Origin: Auriscalpium vulgare
Taxonomy: Eukaryota > Basidiomycota > Agaricomycetes > Russulales > Auriscalpiaceae
Direction of reading: 5' to 3'
NCBI GenBank assembly: GCA_019915015.1
Contig: JAHBBC010000008.1
Location: 248,001 to 312,000, forward strand
DNA length: 64,000 nucleotides
This document shows, in pieces, positions 24,140 to 35,345 of this stretch. Below the pieces are notes generated by a model. It was not told the origin of the DNA, made no database searches, and saw nothing but the letters and a program-made list of their open reading frames with translations. The stretch's first letter is position 1. Every line of letters starts with the position of its first letter. A program made the position numbers and the translations under genes.

Positions 24140-24152
24140 CACGTGCCACGTG
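24140..24152. promoter_or_regulatory. Two E-boxes, CACGTGCCACGTG
   Basis: Two perfect CACGTG palindromes separated by one base lie 434 bp upstream of the second aminotransferase. CACGTG is the binding site of bHLH regulators such as Pho4/Cbf1 types in fungi. I do not see the pair before the first copy. Function is inferred from the motif only. The rest of 23,612-24,585 contains no gene that I can support. Confidence 0.35.
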
Positions 24153-24585
24153 TTTTTCCCGCTCCGAGTCGGACCGCCCTCTCGAGGCTCGCGCTCAGAC
24201 CCTGTCCTATCCTGCAACGATGACTGGCACTGCTGCAGCGAATATTCTCGCCCAGCCATCTCCTCTCGCCTCCCGGCGTGTTTTGGACTGCCTCATTTAC
24301 ATGGACGTTTGCTCGACGTGGGCCATGGGGCGCCTTGGGCTTATCAGCTTCTATTTTCGCCGTTTTGTCTCACGTCCTGGCCTCCTCCGGGCCCTGGCGC
24401 AGCGTAATGGCTGCCTGTCAGCTTGCCTGGCGCCTCGGCAGCCCTCGCGTGCCGGATTTTCGGACTCCCAAGTGAATGCAACGGCTACAAGCGGCCGTGG
24501 ATAGGATAGCTTATCTCGCTGGCATCCCAGCTCTCGCAACCACACAACTTGAGGTCCTCGCTCAAGTTTCAGCTCGAATTCTAAC

Positions 24586-26698
24586 ATGGCCAGCGAGAAG
24601 CAGGCCAAGGCGATCGACGTCTCCCACCACCTCTCCGATTATGCGAATAAACTCCAGGTCTCGCCGCTCAAGGGCCTGCAGAAGTACATGGAGAGAAGCG
24701 ACATGCTCCCGCTCGCAGGCGGTACGTCGTTGACTCGTCTAACCTATCTCCCTGGCCCATCCCCTTCTCTCAGGCCTCCCGAGCCCGATGTACTTCCCCT
24801 TCGACACCATCTACGCCGACATCCCCGACGCAGACCGCTTCTCAATCGACGCGCCGCCCCCCACGACGTCCTCGCTCTCATGGCTCTGGCGCCTCTTCGG
24901 CTCGGACACAGCGCATACGACGCGAGTGGTCGTGCCCAAGGCCCCATCCCCCGGCGACGACGGCATGAACCTCAGCGCCGCGCTGCAGTACTCGCCCGCA
25001 ACGGGCATCGTGAAGGTGCAGAAGTTCATCCGCATGTTCACCGAGCGCGTGTACGAGCCTGCGTACAGCGACTGGACGACACTCATCCACACGGGGAACA
25101 CGGACGGGTGCGTTGTCTATCCTGGCTTTGACATCGGATGCTTAAGCGCTGAGCAGGTGGAGCCGTCTCGCCAAGATGCTCTGCAACCCCGGCGATACGA
25201 TCATCACGGAGAAGTGGACGTACCCGTCGGCGGTAGCTGCCGCGTCCCCAATCGGTGTGAATGTGCTGTCTGTGGATATGGATGCAGAGGGCATGCGCGC
25301 GGACAGCCTGCGCAAGGTGCTGTCAGAGTGGGATCCGGCTCGGGGCAAACGGTGCGTAGATGCTCGACTCTGCAGAGCCGCACGTTTTGAGCGAGAATAT
25401 TCAGCCCGCACGTCATGTACACCGTCCCAGTTGGGCAGAATCCAAGCGGTACCGTACGTCTAGCCGTCACTCGTCTTGACAGGCTGCTCACACATTGCGT
25501 AGACGATGGGCCTCGCGCGCAAGGCCGCCATCTACGAGATTTGTGTCGAGTTTGGTGAGCAAATACATAGAACCGCACGTTGACGGCGTTGCTCATGCCG
25601 CGACAGACGTGATCATCGCCGAGGACGACCCGTACTTCTTCCTCCAAGCAGGGACATACCTCCCCAAAGCTTCGCGTGCCGCGTCCTCCAGGAAAGACAG
25701 CGCGGACTGGCTTCATAGCCTGGTTCCCAGTTATCTGAAGTGAGACACGGCCTCACTGTTCTAGCCGTGATATCGATTCTGACCTCGCCGACAGAGTTGA
25801 CCGTCAGGGCCGAGTCATCCGCTTGGACACGTTCTCCAAGGTACGCAAATTCAGCATGCTGCTTGTAACGTTGAGCTAAGCATCATAATAGACGATCGCA
25901 CCAGGCGTGCGTCTTGGCTGGTTCACCTGCAACCCGCGTTTCGCAGAGCGACTCGAGCGGTTCGGCGAGACGTCCACGCAGTCCCCCTCTGGCCTCACCC
26001 AGGTATCTCTGCTCCGCTTACATACATTGTATCTCACTTACGCGCGTGATTGCAGACGCTTGTCATCAAGCTCCTCGACACCTGGTCCTTCGACGGGTAC
26101 GTCCGCTGGCTGCGCGGGCTCGCGACGCAATACAAGCTACGCCGCGACTTCTTCTGTGACCTGCTCGGCGACGCGTTCGAGCTGCGCGTGTCGACGCCCA
26201 CACGCGGCGCCTGGGCGGGCTGCCCCGTCCACACCGCCTACGCCAAGCGCCCCGCCTCCGCCCGCCTCCGCCTCTCGGAGAAGTCCGCCGACACACGCAA
26301 GCCGCTGCTGAGCTTCGTCCCGCCGTCGTCGGGCATGTTCGTGTGGGTGCGCCTGCACCTTGCCGGGCACCCCGCGGCGCTGCAGAACGGCGGGGACGAG
26401 CCCGCGGAGTAGCTCGAGCAGCGCTTCTGGAAGCTCCTCGCGGACGGCGGCGTGCTGACCGCGCCTGGGTGGGTCTTCGCTGCGGACCAGAGCGCGTCAA
26501 CGCCTGCGGACGAGGGCGAGGACGTCGGCGACGGGCATATGCGCATCAGTTTCAGCTTTGCGAATGTGAGTGTTCTTGATGACTTGTGCGTAGGCAGGTG
26601 CTCATGTTGGCTTTTTGTCGGGCGGTTAGGAGGACCAGCAGAAGAGTGCGGTTGCGATATTGGCAGCCAAGTTGCAGGAGTTCTTCCAGGAGGCGTAG
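24586..26698 (+). pseudogene. PLP-dependent aminotransferase, copy 2, with a premature TAG
   Basis: Exon structure is the same as copy 1, exon for exon: 24586-24721, 24774-25107, 25157-25351, 25405-25453, 25503-25554, 25607-25739, 25795-25840, 25892-26002, 26056-26565, 26630-26698 (1,635 nt, 545 codons with the stop). Key motifs survive: VPVGQNPSG, AEDDPYFFLQ, LDTFSK with the presumed cofactor Lys315, then TIAPGVRLGW. The only lesion I find is TAG at 26410-26412, codon 471, where copy 1 has TCG (Ser). All splice sites and reading phases are otherwise intact, so the mutation looks recent. The remaining 470-residue product would lack about 74 C-terminal residues of the small domain. If the TAG is a base-call error, this is a normal gene. 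Confidence 0.85.
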
Positions 26699-27189
26699 TG
26701 GTTTACTTGAGCGCTACGAACGTAGGACGATACTGACCGTCGGGATATCTACCGACACTGATACTCATGGGATATCAGGAAATACTTACTAGTGGCGTCG
26801 GAATCCTCAAATCCAGAAGTTACTCGAAATGCGCCGCTACGCCGGATAGATCTGAAGTTCCTAACTCAATTACGGGCCGTGGCCAGGACAAGGTAGTCAT
26901 ACATCATCTCTGTCTCCCCTTCTGTCGAGTAGATGTTGAGGAACGCCGGAGAGGGTGTCATACCTTGACTTTCGGCGAATGGAGTTTGTCTACCATTGCA
27001 CATGAGGAGAAGATATTGGCACGTAGTGCAAACACACATCGCGTGGCTCTTCATCTACACATATCGCAAAGGCCTCTACTCTACTCATACAAGTGTACAT
27101 GGCAATGGTGGTATGAAAGAGCGAGAGGGGACACTGGTCGGGGAGCTCAACAGCCTTGGAACAACTTGTCAGTCCACAAAATGCTACGC

Positions 27190-27573
27190 TTCTAGAAAAC
27201 AACGAACCGCCTCACGAATAGCTGCCCAAAGGTTGTTCTGGCCCAGTTTGTTGTGATAGTAGACGCCAAGAAGCTGCATAGGGCGAGCATCATTCTCTGG
27301 CCCAGTGGGCGGCGTAAAGACATCCGTAGATGTCCTGAAGACGAGCTTGGGGCCAAGGCGTCTGTTACCGCGGAGACCGAAGTAATATAGTCGCTTCTCG
27401 AGCGTGGAGACTTCGTGTGAGGACTCGGCGCAAGTCATGCTGTAGCCATCGTCGTCGATACGCTCGTCGCATGAGTTGCTCAGCCTAAGCTCAATGGCGT
27501 CAGAAGCCCCAGATCGTGAAGGTGGATATGTAGACGGTTGAGAGTCGAGCGTGGCCAAGTGCCAAGTCGGCAC
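27190..27573 (-). pseudogene. Fragment of a basidiomycete hypothetical protein (GPKLV-R-TSTD-FTPP-GPE family)
   Basis: The minus-strand frame is open for about 129 codons and contains LGPKLVFRTSTDVFTPPTGP and YHNKLGQNNLWAAIREAV before the stop. I recall these blocks from lineage-specific hypothetical proteins of Agaricomycetes, which are longer at the C-terminus; here the frame ends soon after. No ATG begins the frame (the upstream open codon is GTG). I regard it as a truncated copy, function unknown. The DNA just upstream (27,690-27,780) is the 3' flank of reductase R1 and is repeated at 37,440-37,560. 26,699-27,190 holds nothing I can support. Confidence 0.4.
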
Positions 27574-27798
27574 TGGCAGGCGATGTCAATAGGTGTGGTT
27601 GTCCAGCGCTGAGATCCGCTGGAGGGTCTGTGGGTAAACGGGAGATGATGCACACCGAGGGAGGACGCTGGCCACAATTCTGCGCAGTAACATTTTTCAA
27701 AAATAGCCGTTTCGTTCAAACGCATGGTTGAATTTCCAAGTCTGATTTCTGTCACCAGTGCACCTCACGGACACGCAATTCCTTCCAGCACACAACTA

Positions 27799-29147
27799 CT
27801 AGAGCAAACCCGCCGCCTTCAAATCCACAGCCATATCGTTCACGGACTCCTCGAAGCCACGATACTTGAACCCAGGAAGGTATTTGAACGTCTTCGCATT
27901 CAGGATCGGCGCATTGACCTTGCCCGCGCCCGCGCCCTTCGTGGCCTTGCCGGGAACATCATAGCCTGCCGCATTCAGAACGTCATATATGTCCTGCCAC
28001 GCGTACAGGCCTGCCGGGTGTCCGTGTCAGTCAGATCGCGGGGAGCGAGTGTGCCGGAGTAGATGCACGCACCGTTGGTGGTGGCGAGCCGCTCGCCGCC
28101 GAGCGCCGGCGTCTCGAGCGCGAGGACGTGCAGCTCCGCGGTGTCGCGCACGTCGACCCAGTCGCCGATCGTCGTGCCACTCGTGTCACCCGCGGGAAAC
28201 GTGCTGAGGAACACGCCAGGCGAGCTGCCGATGGTCTTGCCCACCTTGCGGTTGCAGTGCGTGTGAGCGAGGATCATCGCGGCAAGACGGCAGCGCACCG
28301 ACCTTATGGATGAACGGGCCCCAGTTGAACGTCGGCAGGATCGTGACGAGGTCAAACGACGGGCGCGCAGCGCTCACGAAGTCCCACGCAGCCTTTTCTG
28401 CGCGGGTTTTCGCTGCACCATACACGAGCCACGGCGACGAGTCCTTGTCGAGCTTAGCGTCAAGCGCGATCGTGTTCCAGGAGGCCTGCGACAACAGGAT
28501 CAACTCCAAGCCGCCGTCGCATCGATCTCGCAATGGACACGAACCTCGTCGAATGTCGTGTCAGTCTTGGCGTTCACGTAGTCCAAATTGTGTATGGCGA
28601 CGCCGGAGCTGGTTATGAGAACGCGCTTGACTTTAGATCTGATATGCATGTCAATACCAACGCGAAAGAAACGCGGCCACCGCGTACCCGTATTTATGCG
28701 CGCTCTTGAGAATGCGCGTGGCGCCGGCGATGGCGGGAGAGACAATTTCAGAGGGGTCTTCAAAGGTAAAGACAACGGGCGACGCGCAGTGGATGATTGC
28801 GTCGACATCCTTCACGGCTTCATCATACGCATTCTCCTACCATGAGCAGGTCGATGAGACTACAATACGCAGTCGTAAAAGCAGATTGATTACCGCTTCT
28901 ATGTTGGGAACATTGATGTGCGACACCTTACCCTTGTACTCGGGGAAGCGGTTCTCGATAAACTCTCCCTGCTCGCCACTGCGCGTGCTGCATTGAGATA
29001 TTTAGCAGACACATTCCAACGACGCGGAGGTGAGACGTACGCGACGAGGATAGAGAAGTTGTGTTCAACGAGGTACTTGACGACCCATGCGCCGATGTAG
29101 CCCGACGCACCAGTGACAAGGACCTTTCCGGAGGTGATAGCAACCAT
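27799..29147 (-). CDS. R1: GRE2-like NAD(P)-dependent reductase (extended SDR), intact
   Basis: Seven exons join cleanly: 29147-29041, 28987-28894, 28836-28688, 28638-28545, 28485-28303, 28244-28073, 28010-27799 (1,011 nt, 336 residues). The N-terminus has the Rossmann signature VTGASGYIGAWVV; the active-site Tyr-Lys pair appears as VYGAAKTRAE; other family marks are IIHCASPV, VKRVLITSSG, ILPTFNWGP and DWVDVRDTAELHV. Members of this group (Gre2, dihydroflavonol-4-reductase and cinnamoyl-CoA-reductase relatives) reduce aldehydes or ketones, such as methylglyoxal, using NADPH in the cytosol. The exact substrate is not readable. A TATA box lies 82 bp upstream. Copies are R2 (dead) and R3 (intact). 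Confidence 0.9.
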
Positions 29148-29228
29148 TTCTCAGTAAAGATGAAGACGAGGGTTAGATGAGTAGCTGGGGGTGAGAGTTG
29201 TTGAGCAGTGCCACGGCGTGGGTCCGCA

Positions 29229-29234
29229 TTTATA
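29229..29234 (-). promoter_or_regulatory. TATA box of reductase R1
   Basis: TATAAA on the minus strand, 82 bp before the ATG. The equivalent TATAAA is found 69 bp before R3, and it is missing in R2. Confidence 0.6.
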
Positions 29235-29339
29235 GGCGAAGGGTCCCCTCAGACTAGAGTACGAAACGATGTCAGCCCTCGGCGATGACATACATACCCG
29301 TGAAATCATACTAAACAAACGCCTGTCCCCTCTGTCCAT

Positions 29340-29955
29340 GCGTCAGCTAAGTAATTCATAGGCTCCCACAAGGACTTACTGGGCCACCGAGTCAGCAATT
29401 TTCGCAGCGACGGCATGGATTCCGTTCAAGTTACAGCGAAGCATCGTCATTCGGTCTCGGGCTCTGCTGATTGATCCCCCACGAAGATGAGTATCCTGGT
29501 ACCGTGAGAGAAGCTCGGCGCACCCACCAGTAGCATCATAAGCGAGAAGCGGCGTAGTGGGTTCTTCCTGGGGATTGTCCACGGAAGCGAGCAGGTCGCA
29601 GGCGCGACGCCTTACCTAGCACGTACGCGCTTCAGGTCAGGTAGCATGAGGAAGGCTGGTGTACGGGCTTACCTAGGGACAACATGCAGGACTTGGGTGC
29701 CCGCGCGGGGCGTCTGTGCGAGATGACGTGGCGTTTCGGCATCGAGGTGGCGCTCTGAGCTCTGCGGCACACCGCGTCGCCTATGCACAACGGCTTCTGA
29801 AGCCCACTGTTGAGTCAAAGAGGGCAGTTATTCTCATGAGTGGGACAATATGGCGTGGCAACGATCTGAGAGAGACTCGACTCGAATCTACTCGAATCTG
29901 GATTTCGGAGTTTCAACCAATTTGAAGCAAAGGGCTTTCGGAGATTGGACCGGCG
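29340..29955. repeat. Reductase-upstream repeat block of R1
   Basis: Similar to 38,990-39,655 upstream of R2. Shared words include CGTCAGCTAAG, a TCATTCGGTCTCGGG patch, GTACGGGCTTACCTAGG and, at the far end, TTTCGGAGTTTCAACCAATT. The last ends match R3's upstream end (63,120-63,145: GGCTTTCGGAGATTGGACC). It holds no ORF I can support. The following 29,956-30,400 is also without a supported gene. Confidence 0.6.
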
Positions 29956-30399
29956 GAAGTACTTGCCCGAACGCCTTCATCAGAATCATCATCGTCCACA
30001 ACCTACCTCTGGTCCTACACGTCGACGGAACTAGTTGACGAATTTGATGAACTGCAGGCAATGCTAGCACGTCTAGCGCAGGGGATACGGTGCCAGGAGC
30101 ACCGACGATGTGAGCATCCGACAGCTGGCTCGCGTTTTGTCTTGGTGTTGTCCTACTCATATCGCAACAGGGCAGCGCATCTGCGGCACTATAGCCAATT
30201 CCCCAACGCACTAGCTGCAGGTATCCACCGCGGCCACGTCTCTGCAAGGCGCAACATGGTCACCGTTCCAGCGTAACTATCGTTGTCGCTTGCACAACAG
30301 CAGGACCGTCATCTAGGTACGCACGTCGATCGCGCTGTGCGGCTCGCTGACTGACGGGCGCATCGCTGCGGCAGGTGACGAGCCGGGCACAACCGGCGC

Positions 30400-30900
30400 G
30401 CGGGGATGAGCTGTTCGGGACGGTGAGCTCGTCCGGGAAGCTTACGATCGATGCAGTCCCGTACGTCCATTGCAGTCCAGCTCACCGGACGTGCGCTGGA
30501 ATGGCTGACTTGACATACAGGCAGCGCGATGAGGATATCTCTGCGCTCTCTTCGCGGGGCGCCGAGATTGAGTCGGTCGGACACCACGAAGTGCGCCGCG
30601 CTCATTCCACCCTTCCTGATCTCTTCGTGCCCTAACAGCAACTCATTCACTTACATCCAGGACATCTACGTCTCTACATTGGTTACTGCGGATACAACGA
30701 GATATCAATCACCACGCTCCGCCCTCGGTCGCGGCTTCCCCTACACCGCCTTCACCTTCACCGCACCCACGCCCGTTTCCACCGATGGCACTTTCACCGT
30801 TTCCTTCACCATTACGAACACGGGTGGTAGGGACGGGCGCGAGGTCGACCAATTGTGCGTCGCGGTCCCGGTAGCCGCGCTGAGTAGCGGCAGGGTATGT
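30400..30900 (+). pseudogene. Relic of a GH3 beta-glucosidase C-terminal region
   Basis: Pieces in order match the end of fungal GH3 beta-glucosidases: ELFGTVSSSGKLTI (compare VLFGDVSPSGKLP), then GRGFPYTAFTF (compare GFGLSYTTF), then VSFTITNTGGRDGREVDQL of the fibronectin type III-like domain (compare V-x-N-TG-x2-GREVVQLY). Frames differ between pieces, the catalytic domains are absent, and the region ends next to an aminotransferase relic. GH3 enzymes split beta-glucosides outside the cell; this one cannot. Confidence 0.55.
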
Positions 30901-30957
30901 GAAGGTCGGGCGAGAGCGGGGTGGCGGAGGTGCGGTCAATCGAGACGAGCAGGTGGG

Positions 30958-31218
30958 GGAGGAAGGACTTTTCAGCCCGCAGTCATGCGCGCCGTCCCAC
31001 TTGGGCAGAAGCCAAGTGTTTCCGTACGTCGAGCTATCAGTGACAGACTGAGGCCGTCATCTACGACATCTATGTCGAGTTTGGTGCGCCTGTCCGTTGA
31101 GCCACACACGTTGACGGTGTCACTTATACCGCGACAGACGACCCGTACTTCTTCGGAATTTGCCTGTGACCTCGTCGACAGAGAGCCGAGTCGTTTGATT
31201 GGACAAGGTACGGTAATC
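30958..31218 (+). pseudogene. Relic of a third aminotransferase copy
   Basis: Nucleotide similarity follows exons 4 to 7 of the two aminotransferases, introns included: a degenerate VPVGQNPSG block (read as VPLGQKPS), GTACGTCG donor, the IYDIYVEFG block with its GTG donor, the ACAGACG...GACGACCCGTACTTCTTC segment, and the end at GTCGTTTGATTGGACAAGGTACGG, equivalent to the ...TTCTCCAAGGTACG splice site. Many indels; not functional. It is closer in wording to copy 2 (24,586) than to copy 1. Confidence 0.6.
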
Positions 31219-33218
31219 CAGCATGCCTAGTGCTGTTCCATCAACAACAGGAGAGGGTCACGGGCTGACGGAGACGTCGGTCGCGAAAAATGAAGGCGAG
31301 ACGGGATTGTACACACCAACGAACTATATTCCTGTTCATTTATTGATGGCCACCGCAAGCTGTTCTCCCTACTTTCGGAATAGCGAGGTGAAGTGTGATG
31401 ACGAGCGTGCGGCGCCTGCACCAGCGGGGCAGAAATCACAGTCGACTAGTCCCGGGGTCGACGGAAGGCTATACATTAGCTACACGCTATGAAAAGGGAA
31501 AACAGTACGCACCGGCTTGGCATGAGACTCCCTCTAGATCAACCGATGGCTTGATGTAAAACGAGAGCATTGACGAAGGTGCAAAGGCTGGCTGAGCGAT
31601 CCATGAGCTCGTCAGCATCAGATGCGTCTTGGTGAGCCCGCTACCGCGTTCCAAGTCAGGATGGCCATGGTGTCCCATTTACACAGCGACGCACCGGACC
31701 AGACTCCCGTGTTGAATTTTGTACCGGCGACGGCTGCTCCATTCGATGAAAACCGACCATATTGACCCCCAGCCCTCTCCTTGACCGGAAAAACTGACGC
31801 GCACAACAATGGTAGTCAAATCCTGGAAACACACTGTGAGCGATGAAGGGAATCGCGCTTCGGTTGAGCGACGGACCTAGGTCTCGCATCATTGCGGGCT
31901 TCAAGATATTTGTGCATAGTACCTTGAAGGACTGCCAACAGGAGAGTGTCCGGAGCGAAAGAGGATGTGTAAGCGCCGAGAGCCGTGTGAACTCCCGAGC
32001 CGTCGATTTAATTGTTTCTGCCAGCGACGACGTTCAGCGGCCTCGACACCAATATTCCCCATCGGCCGCAAACACCGACACCTCAAGAACACTCGCAGCA
32101 GCCAATGGTCTTATTGCTAGAAGCGCTTTACCATCTCTCGGGGCTGTCCCTTGCATCACTGGCCGACACGCGACGGCCGCGCTGCTAGCATCAGCTATGT
32201 AGTTTTGTTGCCAGACACGAGGCTGCCTGGACTCACTATACAAGACTTCCTTGACGTCGAGGCACAATTCAAAACAGCCTCAAAGACTGGCCCCGAGGGA
32301 CGGATGGATCGGCCGGGCGACGCGTCCGGCGACGACCCACATGCTGGCTCCCATTAAGCTCGTGTGTCTCGGTAGGCTGTACTTCTGGTGAGTTGGTCGT
32401 GCCTGTAAAATGTTTCGACAGCTGAAGCCTAGACATGCTGTACAGTCTTCGTGATTGCAGTCTCGCCCGGTGATTCGTGAACGGGGCTGTGTACCTGCTG
32501 CCCGAATACACGGCCCAAATATGCAGCTTTCTTCTACCCTATCCCGCTACAGTAACATCAATACCACTGCTTTTGCTGACGAGCGCTACACGGGTCTCCT
32601 TGCCTGTTGCGCGAATGACTTTTATCACTTTGGGGAACTGAATGCGCGATATCGCACGTGTTGGCGTCCTCCAGGGTGGCCGCACGGCACCAGGTCGGTC
32701 AGTTCGCAAATCTTGGTTCACTGTATAGGCGACACTGCGCCCAGTGCCCACGTGTATCTCGGCACGACCACAAACAAGCGCTGGTCTCCAAGAGAAAACA
32801 ACGGCTGTAATGAAAAATGGTAACCGTACAGACGGAGGATCCTGCATGCACCTGCCTCTCACACACCGCCCACGACTTCCGCGCGAGGACGACTGGAATA
32901 ATGGACAGGCGGGGCGCTACCGGACGCATGGTGGGAGCTGTCGGCGAAGGTACAAAACTTCTGTTATATTCCTACGTCGTCCGCCCTTATATTCTCTGCC
33001 AATGCCAACAGCACGCGGCTCGCATCAGACTCGCACCGCACTTTCTAGAATTATGGAAGCAGCCCCGAGCATTTGGTCCTGCAGAAGCCCATGCGCCGTC
33101 CCTGACTACAAGCAAAGCTGTGATGAACCTTCCTTGGCGCAGACGCGGATGAGTATCGAGATCCCGATGCAGCCCGCTAGCCGAGCGCACGGGAGTCAAA
33201 CTACACCTCTCCAGAGCC

Positions 33219-33227
33219 ATTAAAAGG
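33219..33227 (+). promoter_or_regulatory. TATA-like box of ZnF1 copy B
   Basis: ATTAAAAGG about 85 bp before the ATG at 33308; the same word occurs at the same place before copies A and C. Confidence 0.4.
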
Positions 33228-33307
33228 GCGTGCGCGGGCCAGTGACTGCATTCTTCTGAATCCATCCCCGATTGTTCATCTGCAGACAACACTCGCCTTG
33301 GCCATCA

Positions 33308-35345
33308 ATGCTGAACCCCGGCAATCCAGCGCTGTCGGAGGATAAAGAGACCTCTCTCCCGCCCATATACCACTCGACTGGAGCACCATGGTCGCCGCAA
33401 CATGAGCGGCCAGCCGACATATTCCCTGTCGGTACTCCCTTCCCGGAGTACCCTGTCACCTATCCAGAGGAGATGGCGCAGGCTCAAGTAGATCCACAAG
33501 AACCTCGCCACACCGTCGCCATCGGCGGCCAAGCTGGCTGCAACTCTGGATCGACGGTGAGTACCACATTCCCAGGATGCGGGAGCATGCTCACGAAACC
33601 TAACGCAGGTCATTCCCGAGCTTCAAGTTGACCAAGGTCTGGGATCGAATGCTGTCTTCATTCCCGAGACTGTACAGCCCTATAACGCCGCTATTCATCA
33701 GCAGCCGATCGACTACACACAAAATCAACCAACGGAAGACTTCAGTGCATTCCTCACGGCCAACGGCATCTCCGCACCCACCACACGACACGGGCAAGCG
33801 AGCTATTCGCTCAACACTGGCGCTCTCGCGGGCGTCGCACCGATCTGGCCGGACGCCACACAGCTGTCCTCGTACCAGGTGAGTATCTAACTGATAACCA
33901 AAGTCGCGGTGCCGCTCACAAGATGTCCATTGACAGAACCACTCCCACGACGCCGCACCGCCAAACATCCACGGGCGGCAGCTCGCCATTGATCCAAGGC
34001 TCACCTACGCCCCGCCCCAGAACAACAGTCCCCCAACGATGGCGCAGCGACGTGGTTCCACCGGTATGAGAGCTGAGAGGAGGGCAGAGGTCAGTAACAA
34101 ACTCTCATTGCCGTCGATATGCGACTCACTATGGTCCTACAGCCATACCCGGCGTCTCGTGTTGCGACAACTCGAGGACATCCCATCGCGAGGGCCCCAA
34201 CGTCCGCGATGGCCCAGCGCTTTGCAACAGGTCAAGGCCACGGCTGCGACGCGAGTAGCAACCTGGGATTCAATGTCGTTCAAAGGCAGATGAAAGCCTC
34301 TTACCCCCAGTCACTGCCCGTTAGCGGGAACGTCACACGACGCAGACGCAGCTCATTGTCCTCGGGCTACCAGTCGTCGGCGCCGTCGAAGTCTCCGACA
34401 ACGCCGACGACCATCATGCCGCCCAGCATGCAGTACGGACCTGTCTCTGTCGTATCGCCGACGCCACCCGTCCCCGAGTACAGCAACTGGCCGACTCAGA
34501 TGCCCAGTCTGGCGGCACCACAATACCAGGGGTTCATGTCGACTCCCTACGCCCTGGATGAGCCATCCATCTTGTATGCGCCACACGGTACGGTGGCAGC
34601 CATGGCCAACACATATGGCGCACTGGAGTTGCCGACATTGCCGGGTCCATCCCCAGTTGCGTGTATCTCTGCAGCTGGGGCAACACGAAGGCGTGAGATC
34701 GAGGAGCTGGAAGACGATGGGCCATCAGCAACGTCACAAAGGTCATCGAAACAGACCAAACACAAGGAGAGGGTGGAGGAGTTCAGGGCTGAGTCCAGCG
34801 TGCAACAACACCGCATAGGCAAGGCCCTGAAAGAACAAAGATATAGATCAAAGACGAGCGACCGCGGGCGTGAAGACGCTGCGGTCAACTTCAATCCCGG
34901 ATATCTAAACCCATTTTCCGCAGGGCCTAGTGCCTTGTCGTCAAGAGGAGAATCCGGGTTACGGACCGAGCCGTCTTTGAAGGGGGTGCACCAACAGTCA
35001 GGCTATAAAGCAGAGAGGAGGGGAGTGGGGAGGGGAGGTGCGGGCGAGACGAAGGTCGCTAGCGAGGTAGAGGCAGGGGAAAGGTTTCCCTGTCCCAACG
35101 CATGGAACGGATGCCGAGTGACCTTCAGCAAGAAGGGGGACGGCCCGAGGCATAGAGATTTTGGTGCATGCAAGCATATGCCCACGATGGACACCGGCTC
35201 CATAGAGAGGTGGAAGTGTAATTGGCCGGGATGCAACATGTCCTTGTCGCGGTCGGATGCACTCCACCGACATGAGCGCAATCATGCGAGACGGCAGGAG
35301 GAGAAGCGTTTGGCACGAGAGAACGAAAGCGGGAGAAATAAATGA
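33308..35345 (+). CDS. ZnF1 copy B: C2H2 zinc-finger protein, intact
   Basis: Four exons: 33308-33556, 33609-33878, 33937-34089, 34143-35345 (1,875 nt, 624 residues), with introns of 52, 58 and 53 nt. The N-terminal 220 residues are Pro/Gln/Tyr-rich and low in charge (TDYTQNQPT-like, ISAPTTRHGQASYSLN), followed by a Ser/Thr/Pro-rich middle, then a basic region. At the C-terminus there is an atypical finger (FPCPNAWNGC...RHRDFGACKH) and a canonical one (Cys583, Cys588, His601, His605), then an Arg/Glu tail. This layout suits a transcription factor with an activation region and paired fingers, probably nuclear; no known family was recognised. ATTAAAAGG lies about 85 bp before the ATG. A conserved CTAAA...CCGCAG upstream of GGCCTAG at about 34,925 resembles a 3' splice site, but the unspliced frame is the one that reaches the fingers. 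Confidence 0.8.
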
